NCBI RefSeq assembly: GCF_047654785.1
Contig: NZ_JASGKQ010000001.1
Location: 124,001 to 188,000 of the forward strand
From: Pelomonas sp047654785
GTDB lineage: Bacteria; Pseudomonadota; Gammaproteobacteria; Burkholderiales; Burkholderiaceae_C
Reading direction: 5' to 3'
Length of the DNA: 64,000 nucleotides
A program made the position numbers and the translations under genes. Shown one piece after another: positions 8,434-16,765 of the stretch. Each line of letters opens with the position of its first letter. Position 1 is the stretch's first letter. Below the pieces are notes generated by a model that did no database searches, was not told where the DNA came from, and saw only the letters and a list, made by a program, of their open reading frames with translations.

Positions 8434-9006
8434 ATGGATGCGAACGACCGCGCCGTGATCCGGCACAAGCTGATCGAACAACGCCTCGCGCTGCCCGACC
8501 GCCTGGCGCGCGCGGCCGAGTTGCAGGAGGTGCTGCGCGTCTGGCTGCTGCGGCGGCGCGAGACGACCATCGGCGCCTACTGGCCCATCAAGGGCGAGTT
8601 CGACCCGCTGCCCGCGCTGTACCGCTGGGGCGAGGACCACCCGGAGCGCCGCATCGGCCTGCCGGTCGTGGACAAGACCCACGGCACGCTGCGCTTCCAC
8701 GTCTGGTATCCCGGCTGCCCGATGGAGGAGGACGCCTTCCGCATCCCTAAGCCCAAGGGGACGGAGGCCTTCGAGCCGCAGCTGATGCTGGTGCCCTGCC
8801 TGGGCTTCGGCCCCTGCGGGCTGCGGCTGGGCTATGGCGGCGGCTTCATGGACAAGACGCTGGCCGGGCTGAGCCCGCGCCCGGCCGCCGTGGGCATCGG
8901 CTATGCGCACGGCTTCCTGCCGCTGCTCAAGCCCAGCGCGCTGGACGTGGCGCTGGACGCGATGCTGACGGAGGAGGGCGTCGTATGGGACGCGCAAGGC
9001 GGCTAG
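8434..9006 (+). CDS. Second 5-formyltetrahydrofolate cyclo-ligase homologue
   Basis: 190 residues from ATG 8434; the frame is open further 5' but that overlaps the divergent tfoX-like start. Family blocks are present: IRHKLIEQRLALPDR, IGAYWPIKGEFDP, then LVPCLGFGPCGLRLGYGGGF. It differs from the copy at 4184 in having FMDKTLAG where the canonical enzyme has YFDRWL, and an acidic/basic insertion (MEEDAFRIPKPKGTEAFEP). It overlaps the TlpA-like gene by 22 bp, so the two are probably translated from one message. Either it is a second 5-FCL or it acts on a related folate or nucleotide substrate; the sequence does not decide. Confidence 0.75.
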   Translation: MDANDRAVIRHKLIEQRLALPDRLARAAELQEVLRVWLLRRRETTIGAYWPIKGEFDPLPALYRWGEDHPERRIGLPVVDKTHGTLRFHVWYPGCPMEEDAFRIPKPKGTEAFEPQLMLVPCLGFGPCGLRLGYGGGFMDKTLAGLSPRPAAVGIGYAHGFLPLLKPSALDVALDAMLTEEGVVWDAQGG

Positions 9007-9497
9007 CGCTGCTGCAGCTGCTGGCCGCCGCGGCGCTGCCCGGCTGGGCGGCCGAGGCGCCGCCGCTGCGCCGGCCCTGGCCGCGCCGCCGGCCGCTGCC
9101 CGCCGTCGCGCTGCCGGGCCTGGACGGCCCCGGCTGGCGCAGCGCCGAGGCCCGGGGCGTGGCCACGCTGCTGAACTTCTGGGCCAGCTGGTGCGAACCC
9201 TGCCGCGCCGAGATGCCGTCGCTGCAGCGGCTGGCGGCCGCGCATGCGGGGCGGCTGGCGGTGGTCGCCGTCAACTTCCGCGAGACCGAGGCGGCGCTGC
9301 GGCGCTACCTCGCCGCGTCGCCGCTGGCGCTGCCGGTCGTGCGCGACGTGGACGGCGCCGCGGCCCGGGCCTTCGGCGTCGGCATCTTCCCCGGCACGGT
9401 GGCCATCGGCCGCGACGGGCGCGTGGCCTTCACGCTGGCCGGCGCGGCCGACTGGCAGGCCGCCCCGGTGCGGGACTGGATTGCGGGGCTGCTTTGA
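8985..9497 (+). CDS. TlpA/ResA-like periplasmic thiol:disulfide oxidoreductase
   Basis: 170 residues: a signal peptide (MGRARRLALLQLLAAAALPGWA) followed by a thioredoxin fold. The active site reads NFWASWCEPCRAEMPSL, the usual TlpA/ResA form with CXXC, and the cis-Pro loop is seen in VGIFPGTVAI. Such proteins reduce or exchange disulfides outside the cytoplasm, often for cytochrome c maturation or copper-site assembly. No cytochrome biogenesis gene is adjacent, so the partner is unknown. The 22-bp overlap with the preceding gene indicates coupled translation. Confidence 0.87.
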   Translation: MGRARRLALLQLLAAAALPGWAAEAPPLRRPWPRRRPLPAVALPGLDGPGWRSAEARGVATLLNFWASWCEPCRAEMPSLQRLAAAHAGRLAVVAVNFRETEAALRRYLAASPLALPVVRDVDGAAARAFGVGIFPGTVAIGRDGRVAFTLAGAADWQAAPVRDWIAGLL

Positions 9498-9528
9498 GAC
9501 AATCCCGCCCTCTCGAAAGGACCTGCCC

Positions 9529-10623
9529 ATGACCCCGATGAAACGCCGCCGCCTCCTGCAAGCCAGCCTGCTCGCGGGCCTGCCCGCCTTCGCCGCCGCG
9601 CAGGAGCGCCGCTTCGAGCCGCGCCCGCAGGGCTGGCGCACCTTCGACGTGACGACCACGGTGCAGCTGAAGGACGCCGCCGCCGCGTCCACCGTCTGGC
9701 TGCCGCTCGCGTCGCTGGACACGCCCTGGCAGCGCACGCTGGACACGCAGTGGACGAGCAACGGCGGCGAGCTGCGGCTGGCCGCCGACGGCGACACCGG
9801 CGCGCGCGTGCTGGTGGCGCAGTTCGGCGCCGACCGCGCCACGCCCACGCTGACGCTGACCCAGCGCATCCAGACCCAGAACCGCGCGGTGGACTGGCAG
9901 GCCCGCAGCGCCGACGCGACCTCGGCCGAGGAACTGCGCCGCTGGGTTGCGCCCAGCAGCCTGATCGCGACGGACGGCATCGTCCGCAAGGTCGCGCAGC
10001 AGATCACGGCCGGCGCGCGCAGCGACCGCGAGAAGGCGCAGCGCATCTACGACTGGGTGGTCGTCTCCACCTACCGCGACCCCAAGGTGCGCGGCTGCGG
10101 CGTCGGCGACATCAAGACCATGCTGGAGACCAACAACCTCAGCGGCAAATGCGCCGACCTGAACGCGCTCTTCGTCGGCCTGTGCCGCGCGGCCGGCCTG
10201 CCGGCGCGCGACATCTACGGCGTGCGCCTGGTGCCCAGCGCCTTCGGCTACCGCGAGCTGGGCGCCAACCCGGCCAGCCTGAAGGGCGCGCAGCACTGCC
10301 GCGCCGAGGTCTGGCTGAAGGGCCACGGCTGGGTCGCGATGGACCCGGCCGACGTGGCCAAGGTGATGCGCCAGGAAACGCCCGAGTGGATCAAGGACGC
10401 CGGCCACCCCCTCGTCACGCCGGTGCGCAAGGCGCTGTTCGGCAGCTGGGAGGGCAACTGGATGGGCTACAACAGCGCCAGCGACGTGGCGTTGCCGGGC
10501 GCCAGGCAGCCCAGGCTGGGCTTCCTGATGTACCCGCAGGCCGAGGTCGGCGGCGTCGCGCGCGACCCCTACGCGCCGGATGACTTCAGCTACCAGATCA
10601 CGGCGAAAGAAATCGCCGGCTGA
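9529..10623 (+). CDS. Exported transglutaminase-like protein
   Basis: 364 residues. The N-terminus MTPMKRRRLLQASLLAGLPA resembles a twin-arginine or Sec leader ending near AAAQ. The transglutaminase-like papain fold lies at about 160-290: LSGKCADLNALF holds the nucleophilic Cys, KGAQHCRAEVWL the His and GWVAMDPADV the Asp, so the triad is complete. Bacterial members are mostly proteases or peptidases rather than cross-linkers. The gene begins 31 bp after the TlpA-like gene; GACAAT at 9498-9503 resembles a -10 box and may give it its own promoter. Its stop overlaps the merT start, so the genes are coupled. Confidence 0.85.
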   Translation: MTPMKRRRLLQASLLAGLPAFAAAQERRFEPRPQGWRTFDVTTTVQLKDAAAASTVWLPLASLDTPWQRTLDTQWTSNGGELRLAADGDTGARVLVAQFGADRATPTLTLTQRIQTQNRAVDWQARSADATSAEELRRWVAPSSLIATDGIVRKVAQQITAGARSDREKAQRIYDWVVVSTYRDPKVRGCGVGDIKTMLETNNLSGKCADLNALFVGLCRAAGLPARDIYGVRLVPSAFGYRELGANPASLKGAQHCRAEVWLKGHGWVAMDPADVAKVMRQETPEWIKDAGHPLVTPVRKALFGSWEGNWMGYNSASDVALPGARQPRLGFLMYPQAEVGGVARDPYAPDDFSYQITAKEIAG

Positions 10624-10982
10624 TGATGGGCGCCGCGTCCACGCCCGCCCGCACGGCCTCGGGCTCGCTCGCGCTGGCGGGCCTGACGGCGCTGCTGGCG
10701 TCCAGCTGCTGCGTGCTGCCGCTGGCGCTCGCGCTGCTGGGCGTGTCGGGCGCGTGGATGAGCCGGCTGCGCGTGCTGGAGCCGTATTCGGCGGCGCTGA
10801 TCGCGCTGTCCTTCGCCGCGCTGGCGCTGGCCGCGTGGCGGCTGTTCCGCCCGGCCGCGGCCTGCGCGCCGGACGGCGCCTGCCGCGCCGCGCAGCCCGC
10901 CGCGCGGCGCTGGTTCTGGCTCGTCGCGCTGCTGGCGCTGCTGCCGCTGGCCGTGCCGCTGCTGGCGCCCTTTTTCTACTGA
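10623..10982 (+). CDS. merT: Mercuric ion transporter MerT-like
   Basis: 119 residues with three hydrophobic segments. The first contains the adjacent cysteine pair (LLASSCCVLPLALALLG) that takes Hg2+ from MerP, and the loop after the second contains a second pair (AACAPDGACRAA), as in MerT. It would carry Hg2+ across the inner membrane. The start overlaps the stop of the transglutaminase gene (ATGA), with a second ATG directly after. merP follows 10 bp on. No merA reductase or merR regulator is in the window, so imported mercury would need another sink, or the pair handles another thiophilic metal. Confidence 0.82.
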   Translation: MMGAASTPARTASGSLALAGLTALLASSCCVLPLALALLGVSGAWMSRLRVLEPYSAALIALSFAALALAAWRLFRPAAACAPDGACRAAQPAARRWFWLVALLALLPLAVPLLAPFFY

Positions 10983-10992
10983 CGGGACTGCC

Positions 10993-11274
10993 ATGACCCT
11001 CCGCCCCCCCCTGATCGCGCTGGCCCTGCTGTGCAGCGCCAGCGGCGCGTTCGCCGCGCTCCGCCAGGTGAAGCTCACCGTGCCGACGATGGACTGCGCG
11101 ACCTGCCCGGTGACCATCCGCGTCGCGCTGCTGAAGGTGCCGGGCGTCACCCGGGCCGTGGTCAGCTACGAGCGCCGCGAAGCCCGCGTGACCTATGACG
11201 ACAGCAAGACCGACGTCGCCGCGCTGACCCGCGCGACCGACGGCGTTGGCTACCCCTCCTTCCAGGCGGACTGA
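10993..11274 (+). CDS. merP: Periplasmic metal-binding protein MerP-like (HMA domain)
   Basis: 93 residues: a signal peptide (to about FAA, residue 21) and one heavy-metal-associated domain. VPTMDCATCPVTIRVALLKV carries the CXXC metal site in the MerP form, and the ferredoxin-like fold continues to GVGYPSFQAD. It would bind Hg2+ in the periplasm and pass it to MerT encoded just upstream. Its stop codon is directly followed by the pepQ start, so it lies inside the same transcription unit as a peptidase gene, an unusual context for mer genes. Confidence 0.87.
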   Translation: MTLRPPLIALALLCSASGAFAALRQVKLTVPTMDCATCPVTIRVALLKVPGVTRAVVSYERREARVTYDDSKTDVAALTRATDGVGYPSFQAD

Positions 11275-12594
11275 ATGAGCCTCTACCTCGACCACCTCGC
11301 CACGCTGCAGGCCCAGGCGGATAGCGCGCTGGCGCGCACCGGCTTCGATGCGCTGCTGATCGCCTCGGGCATCGAGAAGTTCGCCTTCCTCGACGACCGG
11401 CCCTACCTCTTCCAGCCCAACCCGCACTTCAAGCACTGGCTGCCGCTGACGAACCACCCGCACTCGTGGCTCGCGGTGCGGCCGGGCCGGCGGCCGCGGG
11501 TCGTCTACTACCAGCCCGACGACTACTGGCATGTGCCGCCCAGCGCGCCCGGCGGCGAGTGGGTGGACGCGGTGGAGCTCGTCGTCATCCGCGAGCCCGA
11601 GGCGGCGGCGAAGGCGCTGGCCGACTGCGTGACGCCGCGCACCGCCATCCTCGGCGAGGCCGACGCGGCGCTGCCCGGCCTGGTGCCGAACAACCCCGAG
11701 CCGCTGCTGAACCTGCTGCACTGGGCGCGCGGCGTGAAGAGCCCGTATGAGCTGGCGCAGATGCGCGCCGCGCAACGCCGCGCGGTGCCGGGCCACCTCG
11801 CGGCGCGCGACGCCTTCCTGGCCGGCGCGAGCGAGGCCGAGATCCACCGCGCCTACCTGGCCGCCACCGGCCACACCGACCGCGACCTGCCCTACGGCAA
11901 CATCATCGGCCTCAACGAGCATGCGGCCGTGCTGCACTACCAGTACCAGGACGAGGCCCGCCCGGCCGAGCCGCGCAGCTTCCTGATCGACGCCGGCGCG
12001 CAGGTGAACGGCTATGCGAGCGACATCACGCGCACCTGGGTCGCCCCGGGCCACGAGGAATTCGCCGCGCTGGTCGCCGCGCTGGAGCGCGAGCAGCTCG
12101 GCCTGGTGGACGAGGTGCGCGAGGGCGTGGACTACCGCGACATCCACCTGAGCACGCACCGCCGCATCGCCCGCGTGCTGCGCGAGGCCGGCGTCGTCGA
12201 CATGGGCGACGAGGCGATGGTGGCCGAGGGTGTCACCCGGCCCTTCTTCCCGCACGGCATTGGCCATCTGCTCGGCCTGCAGGTGCACGACGTGGGCGGC
12301 TTCATGGCCAGCGAGCAGGGCGGCGTGGCGGACAAGCCCGCGGGCCACCGCTACCTGCGCCTGACGCGGCCGCTGCAGGCCGGCATGGTGGTCACCATCG
12401 AGCCGGGGCTGTACTTCATCCCGATGCTGCTGCGCGAGCTGCGCGCGTCGCCGCAGGCGGGCCGCGTGGACTGGGCGGCCGTGGACCGGCTGTCGCGCTA
12501 CGGCGGCATCCGCATCGAGGACGACGTGGCCTGCCGCGCGGGCGGCGCGGTGGCGGAGAACCTCACGCGCGACGCGTTCGCGGCGGGCGCGTGA
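11275..12594 (+). CDS. pepQ: Xaa-Pro dipeptidase PepQ
   Basis: 439 residues, the usual PepQ length. It hydrolyses dipeptides with C-terminal proline in the cytoplasm. The pita-bread metallopeptidase domain holds the five metal ligands: two Asp in LIDAGAQVNGYASDITRTW, His in FFPHGIGHLLGLQVHDVGG, Glu in VVTIEPGLYFIP and Glu in GGIRIEDDV. The N-terminal domain (YLDHLATLQAQADSAL) matches PepQ rather than methionine aminopeptidase. It begins on the base after the merP stop and overlaps the next gene by 4 bp. Confidence 0.93.
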   Translation: MSLYLDHLATLQAQADSALARTGFDALLIASGIEKFAFLDDRPYLFQPNPHFKHWLPLTNHPHSWLAVRPGRRPRVVYYQPDDYWHVPPSAPGGEWVDAVELVVIREPEAAAKALADCVTPRTAILGEADAALPGLVPNNPEPLLNLLHWARGVKSPYELAQMRAAQRRAVPGHLAARDAFLAGASEAEIHRAYLAATGHTDRDLPYGNIIGLNEHAAVLHYQYQDEARPAEPRSFLIDAGAQVNGYASDITRTWVAPGHEEFAALVAALEREQLGLVDEVREGVDYRDIHLSTHRRIARVLREAGVVDMGDEAMVAEGVTRPFFPHGIGHLLGLQVHDVGGFMASEQGGVADKPAGHRYLRLTRPLQAGMVVTIEPGLYFIPMLLRELRASPQAGRVDWAAVDRLSRYGGIRIEDDVACRAGGAVAENLTRDAFAAGA

Positions 12595-13412
12595 TGAAAG
12601 CGGCGGCCCTCGCGCTGGGGCTGGCCTGCGCGGCGGCCCTGCCTGCGGCCGCCGTGGAGCTGGTGCTGCCCTGCGTGGACGCCGCCGGCCGGCCCGTGGC
12701 CGGCACGGTGGTGAAAGCCATCCGTGACGATTTCAGCGGCGAGCCCGTCAGTGCCCTGGCGCACGAGGGCGCATGCCGCATCGAGCTGCCTGCGCAAGCC
12801 TGGTTCGTGAAGGCCGAGGCGCCCGGCCTGCGCGCCACCGTCGTCCGTGTGGTGGCGGGCGCGGCGCCGGGGCGCGTGCTGCGGCTGCTGCCGCTGTCCG
12901 GCCAGGATGCCGGGTGGCAGCGGCAACTGCGGCAGATGGCCGAGCGCGACCAGGTGGTGCGCCACGCACTGGGCGAGGCGCAGCAGCAGGGCGACGCGGC
13001 CCGCATCGCCCAGGCGGAGCGGGACATGGCCGCGGCGGACGACGCCCATCGCGCGCAACTCGCGCGGTGGCTGCAGGCGCGGGGCTTTCCCCGCGTCGCC
13101 GATGTCGGCATGGACGGCGTGGGCGACGCCTGGCTGCTGCTGCAGCACGAACCCGGGCTGATGGCGCCCTACCTGGACGACCTGCGCGCCGCCGTGGCGG
13201 CGGGCGAGCTGGCACGCGCCAACCTCGCGCTCAGCGAGGACCGCATCGCCCTGGTGCAGGGCCGGCCGCAGCGCTATGGCAGCCAGTTGAGCAGGGGAGC
13301 GGGCGGCCGGCTGGCGCTGCATCCGCTGGTGGACGCGGAGCAGGTGGACACCTGGCGCGCGGAGATGGACCTGGAGCCGCTGGCGGCCTACCTGGCCCGG
13401 TTCCCCCGCTGA
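12591..13412 (+). CDS. Exported DUF6624-like protein
   Basis: 273 residues with a signal peptide (MMKAAALALGLACAAALPAA). The first 100 residues resemble a small carboxypeptidase-regulatory-like beta domain (DAAGRPVAGTVVKAI). From about 110 the pattern of DUF6624 appears: MAERDQVVRH, then WLQARGFPRVADVG, LLLQHEP and PQRYGSQL. The function of this family is not known to me. It overlaps pepQ by 4 bp (ATGA) and is the last gene of the run starting at about 8434; the TonB receptor gene converges 30 bp further on. Confidence 0.65.
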   Translation: MMKAAALALGLACAAALPAAAVELVLPCVDAAGRPVAGTVVKAIRDDFSGEPVSALAHEGACRIELPAQAWFVKAEAPGLRATVVRVVAGAAPGRVLRLLPLSGQDAGWQRQLRQMAERDQVVRHALGEAQQQGDAARIAQAERDMAAADDAHRAQLARWLQARGFPRVADVGMDGVGDAWLLLQHEPGLMAPYLDDLRAAVAAGELARANLALSEDRIALVQGRPQRYGSQLSRGAGGRLALHPLVDAEQVDTWRAEMDLEPLAAYLARFPR

Positions 13413-13442
13413 CCCGGCGCGCCGGCGCCGGCCGTCGGCAGC

Positions 13443-15776
13443 TCAGAAGCGCATGTCCGCTCGCAGCGAGATGACGCGGAAGGTCTTGTTGCGCGACCAG
13501 CTTTCGGTCAGGTATTCGTGCTGGGTGACGCTGTGGGTGCTGAGGCCTTCGGAGCGTGACTCGGCGTCGCGCGGGGTCAGGTTGGCCATGGACAGCCGCC
13601 AGTTGACGCCGTCGCGCACCGCGCCGCTGCTCCAGGACAGGTAGGCGTCGAACTGGCGGCGGGCGGTCTCGTCGCGGCGCAGCGTCTCGGTCACCTGCTC
13701 GCGGGTGGCCGGCACGTAGTTGGCGTTGAAGCCGCTGCCGAAGTTCAGGCCCCAGGCCTTCCAGCGGTGGTCGATGCCGAAGTTCAGGCTGCCCTTGGGC
13801 TGCTGGTCCAGCCGGTTGTTGCTGCCCGGGAGGCCCCGCACGGTGTTCTTGAACAGCGCGAAGTTGAAGCGCAGCAGCATCATCTGCAGTTCGGCCGGCG
13901 CATCTTCCCAGAGTTCGTCCATGCGGGCCTTGAACTCGAACTCCAGCCCCATGCGGCGCGCGCTGCCCATGTTGCGCGGGCGGCTGACCCAGCGCTGGGC
14001 GGTGTCCCAGCTGACGGTCTCCAGCAGCACCTGGCTGCGGATCAGGTTCTTGACGTCGCGCACGAAGGCGCTGGCGGACACGATGCCGCCGGTCGGCAGC
14101 CAGTGCTCCAGGCTCAGGTCCACGCCGGTGGCCAGCTCGGGCTTGAGGTCGGGGTTGCCGGCACGGTCGGCGTGGGTCTGGTAGTTGGGGCCGTCGGGGT
14201 AGGTGGTGTTGATGCTGGGGCGGGCGGCCAGGTCGTTGAGGCTGGGCGCGCGGTAGCTGCGCGTGAGCGCCAGGCGCACCTGGTCTTTGGGGAAGGCCTC
14301 GGGCTTCCACAGGATGTGGAACAGCGGCGAGGTGACCTGCGAGACGTTGCGCGTCTCGGGCAGGCTGCCGGCGGCGGCCACGGTGGTTTCGATGCGCTCG
14401 TAGCGCAGGCCGGCGTAGAAGGCCCATTGCCGGCTCGGGCTCCACTCGTCCTGCGTGAAGGTGGCGAAGCGCTGGTTGCGCGTGCCCAGCGTGTTGCCGA
14501 AGCGCACCAGACCCGGCAGCACGGCGCCGTTGACCAGGGTGTCGACCACCTGGGTGCGCTGGCTGCGCTCGGCTTCGGCGCCGGTGACCCATTGGTGCTC
14601 CTGCGCGGTCTTCAAGCTCCAGCGGCCGTTGAGGCTGGTCTGGTTTTCCTGGGCCGAGTTGCGGTCCTGCTGCACGCGCTCGGTGGTGACGCCGTCGAGG
14701 GTCAGCGTGTCGCGGCGGTCGCTGTTGCGGGTGTTCTTGGAGGTGCCCGTGCCCAGGCGCAGGCTGAAGCTCTCGCCTGGCCGGGGCCGGTAGTCGGCCG
14801 ACAGGTTGAGGCGCAGGTTGTGGTTGCGGGCGTCGTTTTCGCCGTGGACGTCGCGCAGGCGCGTGCCTACGGCGTCGTATTGGCTGCTGCCTTCGTTCTG
14901 CGACAGGAAGAACGACGGCGAGAGGTTGAAGTTCAGCGTGTCGCTGTACCGCCAGCGCAGCCGGGCATTGCCGTTGAGGCTGGTGTTCTGGCTCTCGCTG
15001 GTGCCGAGCTGCGTGGTGGCTTCGATGACCTGGCCGGTCTCGGTGTCGGTGATGCGGTTGCCCGAGTCGACGTTGTTGAAGAAGCGGCGGACGGCGCCGT
15101 TGGTGGAGACGGCGCCGACGAACTCGTCGCCGTTGGGGCCGCCCCATTTCAGGTTGCGCGTCCAGCTGGCATCGACCTGGGGCTCGTTGCGGTCCCAGCC
15201 GACGCCCAGGCGCACTTCGTGGTTGGACTTCTGCAGCGGCTCGCGCAGCACGATGTTGATGGTGCCGGCAATCGCCCGCGTGCCGGTGGCGGCGGTGGGC
15301 GCGCGGTAGATCTCGATGCGCTCGATCTGGTCGGGCGGCAGCTCTTCCACCGCGAAGCCGGGCGGCGGGCGTTCCTCGTCGATGAGGATCTGCGTGGCGC
15401 CGCCGCCCATGCCGCGCATGCGGATGTCGCCGCCGCGGCCCGGGCGGCCGCCGCCCAGCGTGACGCCGGGCAGGCGGCGCAGCACGTCGCCGAGCACGAC
15501 GTCGCCGTATCTCTCCAGGTCCTCGCGCTCGATGACGATCTTGCTGGCCGTGCTGTTGCGGCGCCGGCTGTTCGCGGTGGGGCCGCTGCTGACCTCCACG
15601 CGCTCCAGCCTGTTGCCGGCCGCTCCGGCGCTGCCGTCTGCCGTGGCCGGCGTGCCCGCAGGGGCGGTGGCAGGGGCGGCCGCAGGGGAGGTGGGGGCGG
15701 CAGGCGGGGGCGGCGTCTGGGCCGCGCTGCCCGCCCAGGCGCACAGCGCGGCCGGCGCAAGAAGGAGGCGGCTCAT
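13443..15776 (-). CDS. TonB-dependent outer-membrane receptor
   Basis: About 777 residues from ATG 15776 (a start 42 bp upstream is also open). A signal peptide (MSRLLLAPAALCAWAGSAAQ) leads into a Pro/Ala-rich linker, then the plug domain (SKIVIEREDLERYGDVVLGD, LRRLPGVTLGGG, IRMRGMGGGATQILIDEERP) and a beta-barrel ending in aromatic ISLRADMRF, as needed for outer-membrane insertion. GTINIVLREP closes the plug. Substrate is not evident: no siderophore, B12 or sugar genes are next to it. A GGGRPGRGGD run in the plug is unusually glycine-rich. Confidence 0.92.
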   Translation of the reverse strand: MSRLLLAPAALCAWAGSAAQTPPPPAAPTSPAAAPATAPAGTPATADGSAGAAGNRLERVEVSSGPTANSRRRNSTASKIVIEREDLERYGDVVLGDVLRRLPGVTLGGGRPGRGGDIRMRGMGGGATQILIDEERPPPGFAVEELPPDQIERIEIYRAPTAATGTRAIAGTINIVLREPLQKSNHEVRLGVGWDRNEPQVDASWTRNLKWGGPNGDEFVGAVSTNGAVRRFFNNVDSGNRITDTETGQVIEATTQLGTSESQNTSLNGNARLRWRYSDTLNFNLSPSFFLSQNEGSSQYDAVGTRLRDVHGENDARNHNLRLNLSADYRPRPGESFSLRLGTGTSKNTRNSDRRDTLTLDGVTTERVQQDRNSAQENQTSLNGRWSLKTAQEHQWVTGAEAERSQRTQVVDTLVNGAVLPGLVRFGNTLGTRNQRFATFTQDEWSPSRQWAFYAGLRYERIETTVAAAGSLPETRNVSQVTSPLFHILWKPEAFPKDQVRLALTRSYRAPSLNDLAARPSINTTYPDGPNYQTHADRAGNPDLKPELATGVDLSLEHWLPTGGIVSASAFVRDVKNLIRSQVLLETVSWDTAQRWVSRPRNMGSARRMGLEFEFKARMDELWEDAPAELQMMLLRFNFALFKNTVRGLPGSNNRLDQQPKGSLNFGIDHRWKAWGLNFGSGFNANYVPATREQVTETLRRDETARRQFDAYLSWSSGAVRDGVNWRLSMANLTPRDAESRSEGLSTHSVTQHEYLTESWSRNKTFRVISLRADMRF

Positions 15777-15826
15777 GGCCGCGCATTCTTGCGGGTCATG
15801 CCCACGTAAAGCAGGCATTTACATGA

Positions 15827-16432
15827 TCAGAAGCGCCAGCCGAGGCCCACGCTGGCCAGCGTCGGGTTGACCTTGAACTTGCCGGCTGCGGCGCCCTTGG
15901 CATAGACGGTGGTGCCGAGCTGGACCTTCTTCACGTCGAAGTTCAGGTACAGGCCCTGGCCGATCGCCACGTCCACGCCGGCCTGCACCGCGCCGCCCCA
16001 GCTGCTGTGCTTGATGCTGGGCTCCAGCGCCGCCTGCACGGCGGGCGCGAAGCGCACGGACGAGAAGTTCGTGTAGTTCACGCCCGCGCCCACGTAGGGC
16101 CGCACGCTGCCGGCGGGGTTGAAGTGGTACTGCAGCGTCAGCGTGGGCGGCAGGTGCTTGAGCGAGCCGATCTCGGTGCTGCCCGAATAGAGCTTGTGCT
16201 TCTGCGGGTAGGTCAGGATCAGCTCGGCCGCGAGGTTGGGCGCGAAGAAGTAGCTGATGTCGACCTCGGGGATGGTCTTGTCGTTGATCGACAGGCCCAG
16301 GCCGGTGCTGTCCTTGTTGGCGGAATCCAGGTTCACGGCGCGCACGCGCACGAGCAGCGGGCCTTCGTCGGCGAGGGCGGGTTGCAGGGCGGCTGCGGCG
16401 GCCAGCAGGACGGCGGCTTGGATGGATTTCAT
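15827..16432 (-). CDS. ompW: OmpW family outer-membrane protein
   Basis: 201 residues with a signal peptide (MKSIQAAVLLAAAAALQPALA) and an eight-stranded barrel. Family marks are VRVRAVNLDSANKD, VDISYFFAPNLAAELILTYP, LPPTLTLQYHFNP, VRPYVGAGVNYTNFS and the terminal SVGLGWRF. OmpW forms a small hydrophobic channel in the outer membrane and in other proteobacteria is often induced by anaerobiosis through FNR; a partial FNR-like sequence lies at 16553-16566 upstream. It ends 50 bp from the TonB receptor start on the same strand, but the two are probably separate units. Confidence 0.92.
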   Translation of the reverse strand: MKSIQAAVLLAAAAALQPALADEGPLLVRVRAVNLDSANKDSTGLGLSINDKTIPEVDISYFFAPNLAAELILTYPQKHKLYSGSTEIGSLKHLPPTLTLQYHFNPAGSVRPYVGAGVNYTNFSSVRFAPAVQAALEPSIKHSSWGGAVQAGVDVAIGQGLYLNFDVKKVQLGTTVYAKGAAAGKFKVNPTLASVGLGWRF

Positions 16433-16552
16433 GCAATGGGCTCCAGGGAAATGGGACGGGGTCCCGATGGAGGCATTGCACGCCGCCGGGCGCGCGGCGG
16501 GTTTGACGCGGCACAAGGGCGCGCCGTGCGGTGCGGCGGCCGATGCGCCGGC

Positions 16553-16566
16553 TTGCGCTGCATCAA
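16553..16566 (-). promoter_or_regulatory. Possible FNR/Anr-like box upstream of ompW
   Basis: TTGCGCTGCATCAA matches the FNR consensus TTGAT-N4-ATCAA at 8 of 10 fixed positions and lies about 121-134 bp upstream of the ompW start. This is distant for an activating site unless the leader is long, so it is a weak call based on known ompW regulation elsewhere. The rest of the 16433-16710 spacer shows nothing else I can name. Confidence 0.25.
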
Positions 16567-16710
16567 GGCCGGCGCGTGGAGAGTGCGGCGTTTGCGCAAC
16601 GTTGGCTGCTTCTCCAGGGGGGCGGGTTGGGCGCCGGGACACGGAGCATCAGGGCCACCCGCCCTCCTGCGCCCCGCCCAACGCCACGAACGCGCAATGC
16701 GCGAAGGGCC

Positions 16711-16739
16711 AAAAAGAAAGGGGCGCTGACGCGCCCCTT
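16711..16739 (-). terminator. Rho-independent terminator of the choice-of-anchor gene
   Basis: A 9-bp perfect stem (AAGGGGCGC at 16718-16726, GCGCCCCTT at 16731-16739) with a TGAC loop. Read on the minus strand it is followed by TTTCTTTTT. It lies 27 bp after the stop of the gene ending at 16766. Confidence 0.85.
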
Positions 16740-16765
16740 GGTGAAGTGCCCGGTCAGGGCGCCGT

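Noticed and set aside
10623..11274. A mercury-resistance transposon
   Set aside because: No terminal repeats, transposase, merA or merR flank merTP, and base composition matches the neighbours.
9430..12348. A 970-codon minus-strand frame across the transglutaminase-merTP-pepQ region
   Set aside because: Low-complexity Arg/Ala/Gly composition with no domain; the plus-strand genes are well supported.
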